64,000 bases of DNA from Jaapia argillacea MUCL 33604 (lineage: Eukaryota; Basidiomycota; Agaricomycetes; Jaapiales; Jaapiaceae): assembly GCA_000697665.1 (NCBI GenBank), contig KL197729.1:74997-138996 (forward strand). The letters are read 5' to 3'. A program made the translations under genes and the position numbers. Under the pieces are notes generated by a model. That model saw nothing but the letters and a program-made list of their open reading frames with translations. It was not told where the DNA came from and made no database searches. Of the stretch, positions 46,586 through 57,847 are shown piece after piece (positions within the stretch are counted from its first letter, which is position 1; every line of letters starts with the position of its first letter).

Positions 46586-49369
46586 ACGTTCGGCGAGATT
46601 TGTTGGGTCTTTCGGGACGGATGGGTTTTCTGTGTGTTGTAGCGGATAGCGATCAGTCGCCGAGAGTTAGCTTGGTACCCACGAAGGGGAAATACGAGCC
46701 GACGTATAGACTACCGACGCACACCGATTAATCGAGTAAGCACCATTCCATCGCCTATTGAAGGATAGCCGGGGTGTTTTGTTGTCTTTTTTGAGTCCTC
46801 GATCGATGAGGGGAAAGCAAAAATGGTTCGTTCATCGTTCACTCCTCAGTTTTTACTTCTCTCCATCATCCGTCTGGCTAATTTTCACGTGTTGATATCT
46901 CTTATTAGGTCCTCCCTTTCAGTCGTCTTGGAGTGTGTGGTACTCAAGTGAGTGTTTCGTATCCCGCTTCACGTCGCTTGAACAAAATACCAACGTCAAA
47001 CGTGGAATGAAGACAGCCAGTAACTCACTCGCTGTTCTCAATGGAATAGCACTGCTGGGAAATCAATGTCTCAGTAGATGAAGATTTCTCAGAGGTGGTT
47101 TTCTTTTTGAACGGCGAAATAGATGAGTCGGTGTGTGTGATTCGTATTTTGTGCCTGATCCTTGTTTATTTTCGTTTCGTTTCGTGGCCATCTCTTCACT
47201 CCTTTTAGGTTCTCAACCCCCCTTCGAAGATCTAAAGGCTCACAACCCGCATCACTACCCAGCCCAACTTAACGATTCATCCCTCCTACAACATAAAATT
47301 CACCTCTTACCGTGCGCCATCGGTTACCTCTAGATGCAGCTGCGATGGAGTCGAAGGCCCAACGTACCGCCCATGGACTCCCTCCCTCGTAACGCCGACA
47401 CCGGCGTGTACGCTATGATTTTCCCTCGTTCCCCTTTCGATTGCTAAGCTAAAGACGTCCCAAACCAAAAGCGTAAACCATCTCATCGGGTAGTCCACCT
47501 TCGACCCGCGGACCCTGCTCCTTCGATGTTGTGATACTGTTATCACGTCTAGTGTTCCCGCGGCTGTCCTCATAATGAGTTTTTTTGGTATTTCAGTAGG
47601 GGGTCCTATGGGTCCTCTGGGATGACGACCTGTTCGACGATGACGGGTCAATAAGTCTTGGTACGTGTCAACTGTTGTGCGAGTGCTGGTGTTTATCTCG
47701 CTCCACACTTTATAGACGGAGGAGCGCCGTCTGTTGTGAAGATAATAGTTATGGTAGTTTAATTTTCATTGGGTGCACCACCTGTAGGCGCTGAATTTCT
47801 TCTGTTGAGATCCTTGCGACTCACAGTACCTCCCGGTAAGTTCTCGCCTTCTACTATCGTCCCCACATCTCGCCTGATCTTCAAACTAGTCCTCAACCCC
47901 ATTGACTAGCACTCATCCAACTACCACGATCACATCCTCTGATTCAGCTCCTTCTTCAGCTCCTTCTTCCTCGTCATCGACCGGTTCTAGCAGTCACCAC
48001 GTCTACGGAGTCCACACTTTAACTCAAACAAGATGCGAAAGCCGCGGGGAAGAACTACTTTAGTACCGCTGTAGACGATTCGGAGATCAGTGATACGACC
48101 AATGCGGCAATTCTGTATGATAATACCGAGTTTGGGCAGCTCACGTATCTCCATGTTCGCCCTTTCCAAAACCATGCTCTAGGATGCTACCGAACCCACA
48201 CAAGGAGCCTTTACCTTGGCCAAACTGTGATATCGTCGCCAAATGACACTGAATGGATGAGTCCACGTATTCTTCTCTCCGTACTTTCATGACCGTTCCT
48301 GCTTTCCCTTCGTAGTTCGTTTGGTTTCGTTTGGTGACTCATCCCATGGCGCCATCCCTTTTTTGGTGGTTTTGCTACTTCATTTGACGTTCTAATCTTA
48401 TCAGGCTCCCCTTCGCAACACAAGTCAGGTAAGTTGAAGAAATTCGTGGATGCCTTTTGATCTTGTCTCGGACCGTTATGACCTCCGACTAGCATGACTT
48501 TCGTGATCTCTTACCAGGATGGACTAGCTGGCTCCTACTCTGCAGGCGACAGCCAATCACCGCGTCAGCTTGTACACCCACTCGATTGACGCGACTCGTT
48601 CGCAGCATCAAGAGTGCACATCTCGTGGAAACGCAGTCAGTCTACTCACGCACCTAACCGTTCTCTTGTAAACCCCTCTAACTTTCAAGTTAGGCCTCCA
48701 TCAAACTGTCGAAACCGTCCTTAGGGTTCAGAAATATCGAGCTCGAGAGACGGCGTATTGGCTTGGAGTCCTGTGTTGATTTGCCAATCCACATCATATT
48801 CAAAAATTCACGAGAATTTATTGTTCAAGTATAACTGCTTTATGAACCCGGGGAGACGAGATCGAAGGTGAGCAAGAATTACCTGCGATGATCAGAGATA
48901 TCTGCGGTGATCACCCCGTTAGTGGTAACTGACCGATAATTATGGCGGGAGGTTTTTCCTGATGTGGCATGTTTGGCTTTTGCTCTGGGCCCTCACAACG
49001 GTCGGCGTGGATGCCAGTGGTCAGTGGACTGGTGGTGTTTTCTACTGACTCACTGTGATGTCGGGAGAGGCGGTGTGAAAGTATTAGTGGTTTGAATACC
49101 GACTCGACCAAGGGAAATGAGTACAAGATATGGGTTATTTATACTATCTACGTGACCGATTCGGAGCAGCAGAGCAGATAAAGGAAAGAACATAAAAAGA
49201 ACTGCACAGGATGAGTAGTACTGGTACATGAATCTCGAGGTAATAATGTCAAGTAGGAATCATGAAAAGAGTAAACAGATCTCGGGAGGTACAAAGATTG
49301 GATAGAGCGGCTTCTTATGCGTGTTACTGAGTGAAGATGTGACATGGGTGCCATGGTTGCTACCCTTGG

Positions 49370-49473
49370 TAGCCTTAGCTTAAGCGCGATGTGATTGACT
49401 GGGTGGACTGTGATCAAGAGGGCCTCGCAGTTCTGGCAGAGGTCATAATCCGGGCAATCCAGGCACATCAACA
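49370..49473 (-). pseudogene. Residual ZZ finger half-exon, acceptor lost (D2)
   Basis: Reads MCLDCPDYDLCQNCEALLITVHPVNHIALK without a stop. But the AG that should precede it (TTTTCAG in D1) is TTTTCTG here, so it is probably not spliced into the D2 transcript. The CxxC half of the finger is absent. Confidence 0.6.
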
Positions 49474-49510
49474 GAAAATTGGAATAAGTATGAAGGATAA
49501 GACGAGGAAG

Positions 49511-50328
49511 TCAAGGAACAAACCATTTACGGGGCTTTGGCTCTCCATCCGAGGAACGTTGAGGAACTCCACGACCCCCAGCCTAAAGGTAAACGCGAGT
49601 TTGGTTAGTGATATTCACCACACTTGGGAACAATGAGAATTCCGTACCAGATCGTCAACGCCAAACGTGGCCCACCCGGACGAAACGACGTGTTCTGCAG
49701 CTGGAGCCAAGATACTGGCTCCCGCATAGACTCCGACCGCATGAGCAGCGGAGAGATTATCCGCCACTCTAGGTGCCAGTGCAACAAAGGGATGGCCTCC
49801 GACTACAGCCACGCCTTGTATAAACCCATCAACAGTTCCGGATATTGTTTGACCGAGCGCAGAGACACTGGAAGAGCCTACTGAGCTTGCTGGGACCCCC
49901 TCGCTTAGAAGCTGATGAGCGCCGGTGCTCGACGCAGCGCTGACAGCTTCGATACCACCATGAAGATAAGCGGCATCAACACCGGCTCCAACGCCCAAAC
50001 TGAGAGCCCCGAAGACCATAGGGACTACAGTATCTTTGATACGGTGTTTAGGGCTGCTGTGTCCCCGACGAGACCACTCTTGCTCGAGGATCTGAAGTTT
50101 TTGATTGGCAACGCTGAGCCTGCGAGTCCCATACACAACCGAGGCGGCTGCGCTAACACCGTGAGTGATGGCGGCGGCGGCGGCTCCCGCGCCAAGACCC
50201 ATGGATGAGGATGTCTCTTGGCACCGCTTCTTGTAGATGTTAGCGAGAATCTCCTGGTCAGATCGTTGACGAATTTGCTTGCGGTATTCGTCACCGTCGA
50301 ATTGAATAAGCTGAGACACGGTAGGCAT
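49511..50328 (-). CDS. ZZ-family paralogue without zinc fingers (D2 copy)
   Basis: Exons 50,328-49,648 and 49,582-49,511 give about 250 residues, start MPTVSQLIQFDGDEYRK. It aligns throughout with the D1 protein and with the N-terminal domain of the four-ZZ gene at 9.47 kb (IYKKRCQETSSSM, LQILEQEWSRRGHS, AAHAVGVYAGAS). It has a short insertion relative to D1 (VAVVGGHPF region). Exon 2 ends AGGRGVPQRSSDGEPKPRK... with TGA at 49,511-49,513, the same truncation point as D1. The full-length open exon in two diverged copies argues for retained function of the N-terminal domain, still unidentified. Confidence 0.65.
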
Positions 50329-50424
50329 GTTCAAGCGACGACGATTGTTTCGTAAAAAATGGAGGATGAGAAAGGATGTTCAGAGGGGCCGTTCTGGGGT
50401 GTCGGAGGAGCGGCTCAGATGAGG

Positions 50425-50430
50425 TTTATA
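50425..50430 (-). promoter_or_regulatory. TATA box of the D2 ZZ paralogue
   Basis: TATAAA on the minus strand, 97 bases upstream of the ATG at 50,328, in the promoter context conserved with the 9.5 kb and D1 genes. Confidence 0.5.
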
Positions 50431-51567
50431 TCCCAGAGGCCAAAGCACAGCAGTTGTATCAAAGGCGATACCTTGGTGCAAACAACAAACTCCAATTGGA
50501 AGCAATCAAACTGTTTCCACAATTGTTGGGCGTCGCAGCGGGGCCCGGGGTGTTGCCAGACATCAGGAGACAAGATGGAGTTTATCGGCGGAAGAAGCAC
50601 GATAAGCGGCTTTTGTGTGCGAGTTGCAAGTCTACCGTTAGTGTTTGTCGATAAACGGAAGGGAATACTTAGCTTGAGTTGCGCGCTCCCTGGCAGGGGA
50701 AATTTGAAAGTTGGAGGCGTGCAGTGACTCGTGGCATGTGATGCCGAGAGGTCAAACATATCCTTTTCGCTGAGCCAGAGCTCTGGATCCCGGGCCTGTC
50801 CTTACCAGTCTGACAAGACATCCTCGCTACACTTCAGCAATGGGTTTGTGAAATTTTACTGGATATAGCGCCGGTCTCGTGCATGCTATGGCCAGGCAGG
50901 ACATTGTTACCTCTACGCCGGTGGCGTGGTCACGGTTGCGAAGGGAATGTGGCGATTGTAATCAAAGCTGAAGGACAGTGAGCGTTGATGATGGCAGAGA
51001 ATTCTCCCAGGGAGAAACGAGGGCGGCACAGACTTGGGCCGACTTGTGGCTAGCTCTGGGGAGACAGAAAGACACCGAATGATAAGAATGAATTGAGTCT
51101 GAGAGAGCAAGTGATATGAGACGCCAAGACCATCAGCACGCTGTAGACAAAGGACACAATGGCAAGACCGAGGATATTGGACGGGTCACAGACCATACAA
51201 CAGCCCAGATAATGATTATGTGACAGGTTGTCAAGGACGGCCAATCAACGGTGCTGCAGCAAAGTTGAGCTTATTGTGACCCCTCCAGCGTCTATCAACC
51301 GTCTTCCGTCTCATCAACTAACTACATCCGTCAACAATGTTCGATTCGGGCGAGAGGGTTTGGGTTTGGGGCGTTGCTGAGCTGTTAGGGTTGATCCATC
51401 TTTGAGGGAGCATGTGGAAGTTTGGACGTCCAATCCTGGGTACTAAATTGTACACGAGGTCTGCCTCAGGTTCCTCCAAACATGTCCCATCGAAATCACA
51501 ACATTAGTATTTCGTCGAACGACCCTACATCCTCCGCCCACTCAATTGCACTTCGTAACTTCCCAGC

Positions 51568-53609
51568 TTCCGCGCGTCACACCGGCTACACGGCCCGTTT
51601 TCAACTGCTCCTATTCAGTGTACAAGTCTCCTCAGCCATCTGCTTATCAGTGTCCATGTAATCGGTCGCTTCACCTGCTGTGAGCATTCGTTTCTATACC
51701 ACTTTCGCGCTATGAGCTGGGAGTGAGAAGGAGGTGAGCCTCGCGATGCTGAGAGGAAGTGAGTAAAATGAAATTTTTGTTCGACGCATTCGTATAAACT
51801 AAGTTGGTTTGGTGAATTGTTGACGAATCCTAACGTCATGGTCGTTCCACAGTAAGCCATGGATCACAAAAAACGATTAGGGAGAAACGACAGACCACGA
51901 TGCAGTCAACTCAGCCCATGAATGTCCCCACGATCGCTCGCCATTGGTTCTCCTACAAGGCAAGCTCTCCTCGGATTAAGGCAAACTCCTCGTTACGAGG
52001 ACGGCATCCTGACTGGAAGAATGGGGAGGAAGGAGATTCAATTGTCGACTGTCGTGCTGGAGAGGTATACGAGGATAGGAAGGGCAAAATGAGAGGAAGG
52101 ATGGCATGAAAAAGAGTGTGACGAAGGTGGGAGAACCGGCGAGCGCAGCTCCTTGGCTGCTTCTTCCGTGGGGACAGGAGCTGTCTTTACCTCGGAGAGT
52201 CAGAGATGCCCCTAATGCCTAAGATCTAACTTTCAAGGTTGGTCGGTGGGTTAACGTTGGATGTGAAATGGAGAGAACTAGGGTGAGAGCAAGAGTGTAG
52301 ACGACACTAAGGTTTGAAGAAGCGTAGTGGAACGAGAGAATGTTGAGAGAAGTCGAGTGACAGTGAGGGTTCGGACTCGTCGTCGAGGATGTCGATGAGC
52401 AACCGAGGAGAGAGTTAGCACCAAGAGATGCTCGATAAGGAACCGCTGTGGCTGTGCGAATGCTCCAGGCGACAGCCAATCACCGCGTCAGCTTAGCCGC
52501 CCCAACATCGCGAAATGGCTCGCTCGCGGATCCGCCCACCACCAACGCAATCACCCCACTACCAACATGGACACCATTCGATTGGCCGACGCGACTCGTC
52601 CGCAACCCCAAGAGTGCATTTCGTGGAACCCGTACATCCCATCTCAAACCCTCTGGCCTCCTCAACTTTATCAACGCCCACTGGCATACAGCTGGTCCTT
52701 TCACATCCCATGTATATGAGTGCGTTGCTCTCGTGAGCTGGGCGGTTGGATGGCTAGGTGCACGTGTGAGGTCGACCTTCTAGGTACGCTCATGTCATCC
52801 TTAACAGTGGCGAGTGGCGACTGATATATTTCGTGGAAACCGCAGCCAATCTACTCACGCACCAGCACCGTTTTCTTGTCAACCCCTCTAACCTTCAAGT
52901 TAGCCCCCCCGAAACCTGCCGAAACCGTCCCCAGGGTTCAGAAGGACCGAGTTAGAGAGGGATGGTGTGTTGGCTCATTGTGGGAGAAGGCGTTGGTGGT
53001 TTTTGTGGTTGTAAGTGCGATTTGGATGTTGGCCATTTGTTCTCGATTGTGGCCGACTTTGGGCGTAGGACGCCCTCGTATCAATCGCTCATCAGGTGTG
53101 CCCCAGTTCTCCAGGTATCCTGCCCAAATACCACCCATCCCAATCCCAATATCAGGTCAACCGCCCTCCTTCTCTTCACCCTCCTCTCATCATCACTCCC
53201 AACCTCCTGCTAAATCTCACATTACCACTCCTCAACTCTCATCGTTCAGCCGACGTCTATCAACCTCCCCTTAGTTGGTTTTTTCATATCGCCCGAGCAC
53301 GCGGTTGGGTGGTTGGGTATGAATTCGACTCACATCCCAAGTAAGCCGCTTGATCCTTTCTCGTCTCGTGCTTTTCCCATCTCATTTTCAACACGCTCTA
53401 GTTGTTTCGTCTATGCATCGATTCCCGATGTTCATCAGTTTGGCGTGCCGCTCCCATCTTAATTGGGGTTCTACATCGTCATATCAAATTGATTATCCAT
53501 TCTTACTCCCCAACCAACCAATCGTCAATCCGCCTCGCGCACCCCACATTGGATATTACACCTTAGGCCGAGGTGGTTCACCTTGCTTATCGTGGCGGTC
53601 CAGTACCTA
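51568..53609 (+). repeat. M repeat, copy 3 (M3)
   Basis: Directly follows D2. From about 51,870 it aligns with M1 from about 21,580: the AACGACAGACC start block, the GAGGATGTCGATGAG block (52,388), CTGTGGCTGTGCG...CCAATCACCGCG (52,447-52,490), the GGAAACCGCAGCCAATCT block (52,837) and the closing tract to about 53,350. A 111-codon ATG frame (52,448-52,783) is the longest version of the M frame, with DPPTTNAITPLPTW and WPTRLVRNP shared with other copies. Indels between copies make coding doubtful. Confidence 0.65.
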
Positions 53610-54430
53610 CCGACGTTACAAAGATGGAGTCTTGTCGTTCAGAGACTCCCATTACTAAACGAGTGGGATCTTTGGGGATGGGCTGATTTTCTTTGCCCAT
53701 GGTAGCGGATAGTGATTCAAGATAGGATTGGTCACTGAGGGGTTGGTTTAGGATTTTGAAGGGGAAATGTGAGTGTCGAACGAGTCGATTTCGTACGTCG
53801 TATCTATTCCTCCTTGTCAATCGCTTTATATTATTGCTGGTTCTGGATTTGTTACCCTCTGGTACCTATTGGGGTATGGCGATTGATCAAGCATTCTATC
53901 GCCTACCTTCTGAAAGAAATTTGTCGTGCAGGAGCGCTTTCTTGTCCTTCTGGGTCCCAAATCGATACGGGGAAAGCAGAAGTGGTTCGTTTTGTCCTTC
54001 ACTCTTAGTTCCTCTCCATCTCCGTCTGGACTTTTTTTCGTATGTTGATATCTCACATTGGATCCTCGCTTTCGGTCTGGAGTACGTGGTACCCAAGTCG
54101 GTGTCCACATCCCGCCTGTTGACGCTCAAACAGAATACCAACGTCAAACGTGAAAGCAGCCAGCGAAGACTCGTCGCCCTCAATAGAATAGAACCAGTCG
54201 GAAATCTTCGTCTCGGTAGACCAAGGTTCCTCAGAGGTGGTTTTCTTTTTAAAGGCGACGGAGTGGTAGTCACGGGGCTACGCAGCTGAGCTGGTATTTT
54301 TGTAATTTGTATCTTTTTGTGGCCGTTCCTGCTACCTTTTTCTTTCGTATCGCTTCGCGGCCTTCTCTTCGCTCCTTTCGGGCGATTCAACCCCCCTTGG
54401 AAGTCGAGCAAGGCGTGATGGGTGACCATC
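53610..54430 (+). repeat. Partial D repeat (D3)
   Basis: Diverged match to the first 0.7 kb of D1/D2: GAAGGGGAAA, GGGGAAAGCAgAAgTGGTTCGTT, GTTGATATCTC, ATACCAACGTCAAACGTG and TCCTCAGAGGTGGTTTTCTTT occur in the same order as at 23,840-24,260. It has no ZZ paralogue. A short second fragment with the same GAAGGGGAA opening lies at 54,487-54,525, followed by more distant similarity to about 54,720. Confidence 0.6.
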
Positions 54431-54540
54431 CATCCCTTTACATTGATACCCGCTTCACTCCCTGACATATATCCGATGTTGTACCTATGAAGGGGAACGC
54501 AAGCGTCGAATGAATCACCTTCCGTCTGTCTTTGGTCCAT

Positions 54541-55196
54541 CCTTCAAGTTATCAACAATTCATCTGCTCACTTTTACATATCCAGAATCTGCTGCCCACT
54601 AATCATCACCGTTAGTCGGGTATCATTCCATGGCACCGTGCGACAAGTAGAGTGTCGATGTGGAACGCTACCTTGTCTTGTCGGTACCGAACCGGTATTG
54701 GGAGAGCAGAAGTCATTCGTCATTGTGCATACTATTGGTCCTGCTTTTCTTCAACATCATCGTCCGAACCTGATACGTCGTTCGCTCACTGGGATGTTTC
54801 CGATATTGCCAGTTTCCTGGGTTTCGATCGAGGGGGACACGTGGGGAGTAGGAGATGACGATGTGATCTTTCCTCCGACTGTGTGGAACCTTGATATATC
54901 AGTGACGTCCACAAGCCATAGCAAACAACTCTAACATATCTCACAGCACGAGGGTACTCAGGTCGACTAAATAAGGTCCATCTAGAACGGCTCTGGCATG
55001 AGGCCGTATCATCGGCCACGATAATCCCCCTCCTATAGCCCCTACCAAAAAGCGGCCCAATACCGAACTTCAAGATTCAAACTATTCCGCCCCGACCGCT
55101 CGATCACCTCGAATGCTATCGTGACTCAACGCCTTCCCACCATAATAAGTAGCTCAATTACAAGGGCTCCTTCTGTGTCTCGAACGAGGAGCAGAC
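54541..55196. other. Array edge and 3' flank of membrane-gene copy 3
   Basis: Fades from the D-like fragments into unique sequence. No gene recognised on either strand. Confidence 0.4.
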
Positions 55197-57124
55197 TCAC
55201 TTCTCCCCGGGAGTTATCCCAAGTAGCGTACTAAGTTCCGACGATGATTGAGAATTATCCTCGGTATCGTAAACCGCCGATCCATCATCCTTCAAGAGTA
55301 GGCTGGTCGCAGGCTGGACTGAGAGTGTGACTTCTGATCCGTTTCTGCGGTGGAAAGGTCGCATCTCCAGTACGGCATTGCCAGAGCCAACCTCGATCAA
55401 AGGACCCGCCGCTTTGATATGATCTCCGTGGACTCTCGACAGACCCTCCTCCAAGTGGACTGCCGCTTCACAATAATTGGCTAAGAGGATGGTAACGACT
55501 TCAGCCTTATGAATGATAGAAACGGAACACGAAAATTCTACCTTTGTCCGAATGTCGTTTAGCAAGGATTGTGGCGATGAGCAGCACGAAAGACCTGAAT
55601 GCCATGAACATCGAGATGGTCTGCAGGTTTGAAACGGGTTAAGCCCTATCAAAGATGTTTGACCAGAGGACAACTTACGCCCACAAATACCGATGAGATG
55701 AAGGCGAGTGGTGACTTCATCCGTAGATCGTGGCACAAGTATGATACATTGATGATAGCGGGGAGCTGGACATCGCGATTAAGCGGGATGGCTTGCGGTA
55801 TGGGAGGAGGGGTTGGGTACATCCTCAAAATTTGGGCATTGCTGAGGTTTGTCGCGGTGCTGCTCATTACGAAATACAGGCGACGCATATCAGCATCGTC
55901 TGGAGATGGAATAAAGTGTGAGGGGGCGAGTAAGGGATTTGGCTCGATCGTGGCATTAAATATCTCCATGTCGAAGTATAACGAGTTTTCTTTGTAGATT
56001 CCCAAGTCGATCTCGGCTGCGGCTATCAAAGCCTTCAGAAAGTTTCGGAATGCGGGTTCCGTGTTTCCGAGGCCAACGTCGTTAAGTTTATATGAGGAGG
56101 AACCATTGGTCCAAGAGACCTCGCGTCCGGTGAAGGCGACATTGAGCGGCTCTCGCGCACATTGAAGTTCGTCTTCTCGGGTAGGATCAAAAAGGACTGT
56201 CCTGTTGGGATCTTGGAAAGATGGGCAGTAAGGCCATCCATCTACGGCTAGGCGAACTAGTCCTTCAATACCGGGAGGGGGAGGGGTTAGGAATGCCTCT
56301 AGAAGGTCTTGAGCTAAGCGAGAGAGGACATCGTAGATGGGTTGTGACACCGCCGAGGGAGTGCCGAATATCCTAGCTTCAGCCACATCCTGGGAGATAT
56401 GCCATTGCCATTCTCCCATAATCTCGAAACCCAAACCATTCATAGTGTTGCAACTAAATACTGTCTGTACGACAGTTAAGCCTTAATACTCGGTCCCTAG
56501 GCTCAAGATAACTCACCCAAGTCGTCACAGTTGCGATGCTGATGTCCACTTCGATAACAAGACGTTCATCCCAGCCTGAGGAGTCACAAGACAAAGGTGC
56601 TGCAAAGTATTGAAATCCAGAATCAGGTACAGGGTTGGTTCCGTCGCTATTTTCACTATGCTGAGTTTGACCCATGAGATATGAATCAACTCACGGAGAG
56701 TCTAGCCACTCACAAAAACACTAATCACACTCCATTGAAACATGCTGTTATTTGTGGTAAAGGTGGCACCCATGTTTAATAGGTAGCTGTCACATGTCGT
56801 CGTTTCCCGAAGAGCTCGAGGGATGAGGGGTGTCCACCACATCCATTGCGTAGCGTTCTTGTCACTTCGAGCAACCGTAACCGTCTCGTAACCGGCAACC
56901 GCGGCTAGAATGCAATCGCTTTAGCTCCAGAAAAAGGATACTAATATAGATCAAGGCATACCGTTGAGCAACGTGAGCACGATGAGCACGATACATGACG
57001 CAACGAAGAATATGGGTCCGAAACGACGCCAAGGGTAAGACCGAGTGATTGCATAGTCCTACTCAGGCAACGATTACTCTTAACGACAGAAATAGAAGTA
57101 GGAATCGTTTACAGGCGCCAACAT
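55197..57124 (-). CDS. Two-pass membrane protein, copy 3, apparently intact
   Basis: The ATG at 57,124 opens a four-codon exon (MLAP), followed after a 54-nt intron by DYAITRSYPWRRFGP and the membrane anchor FFVASCIVLIVLTLLNG. The ectodomain includes AGYETVTVARSDKNAT, MWWTPLIPRALRETTTC, GFQYFAAPLSCDSSGW, LGFEIMGEWQW, AAEIDLGIYKENSLYFDME and several NxS/T sites. A second membrane segment (MFMAFRSFVLLIATILAKR) leads to an acidic tail ending LLGITPGEK, stop at 55,197. Length is roughly 550 residues. Unlike copies 1 and 2 it keeps a 19-residue stretch with two cysteines (YCPSFQ...LQCARE), likely a disulfide pair, plus the CDSYLL cysteine. All splice sites I checked are canonical. This is probably the functional family member here, oriented opposite to the others. 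I do not recognise the family; a surface or secretory-pathway role is inference from topology. Confidence 0.75.
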
Positions 57125-57847
57125 GTCAGAGATGCGTTCTTGGACAGTGAACAGAACGATAGTCCGTGCAACGACTTGGGGAATCACTGATCATGAACTT
57201 GCTATCCGTTATATCAGGATGTTGTGCCAAGCAAGTCAAGAAGCTTGTTAGGTTCAGCCATTCCAAGAAGAGACTCCAATTGTTCGAGGACGTGCGGGAG
57301 AGAGCCGAGCGGCATATGACTTCCACGAGGCATTTCTGCCTCCTTTCAACCAAGGCACTCCGCATTTCGCGCGATTCTTGTAATGCTCTGGGTATGGGCA
57401 AGGCACGGGGGTTCATCATCGGCGAGATCCACACCCGGAAGAACAGTTCGGGACGAATTGAACGATACGTTGGAAGAGCGGAGAATAAGTAGACCAATCA
57501 ATGATGTTCAGTGTACGGCTAGTTCAAGGACGATACTTAAAAGAGAGCTAAGATACGACGACTGTTCATGGCCGTGTCCAGGTGAAATGGATGGATGGAC
57601 TCAGTACCGGTGTTGACCAAGTGCCGACCAGCAATGGTTGTGGGAATGTTGATTTCTTTTCCCTTCGCAGCCCTTCAGCTTCAGCCTTATCCACCGTCCA
57701 TTCTTAGCCTCTCCTGAGCTAAGGCTGTCCACATGGACTCATGCATCAACCGGAACTCCTTACTCTCCTTACCACTATCGTTTGCTCCAGCGACTGTCGG
57801 GGCCCCCATCCCACTCTGAATCGGAAACGACAGGCAACAGGTTCGGC
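57125..57847. other. Upstream region of the first polytopic membrane gene
   Basis: Lies between divergent genes. Overlapping frames on both strands (57,126-57,497) have no signature and are probably chance. The stretch 57,470-57,590, with GAGCGGAGAATAA and CGACTGTTCATGGCC, is repeated at 60,135-60,240 before the second polytopic gene, so it is duplicated promoter sequence. Confidence 0.45.

Larger units (their letters stand above)
46586..51567. repeat. D repeat, copy 2 (D2)
   Basis: Colinear with D1 (23,744-28,711) from ACGTTCGGCGA to AACTTCCCAGCTTCC. It keeps its CG sites, unlike neighbouring M2. Its left edge is the Gypsy LTR; its right edge continues without insertion into M3, showing the intact D|M junction. 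Contents: ZZ-family paralogue, its promoter and a finger relic. A 133-codon minus frame at 47,307-47,708 is not preserved in D1 and is not called. Confidence 0.85.

Noticed and set aside
57126-57497. Opposing 123- and 108-codon frames
   Set aside because: They overlap each other in a region that looks like promoter sequence between divergent genes; no family signature.
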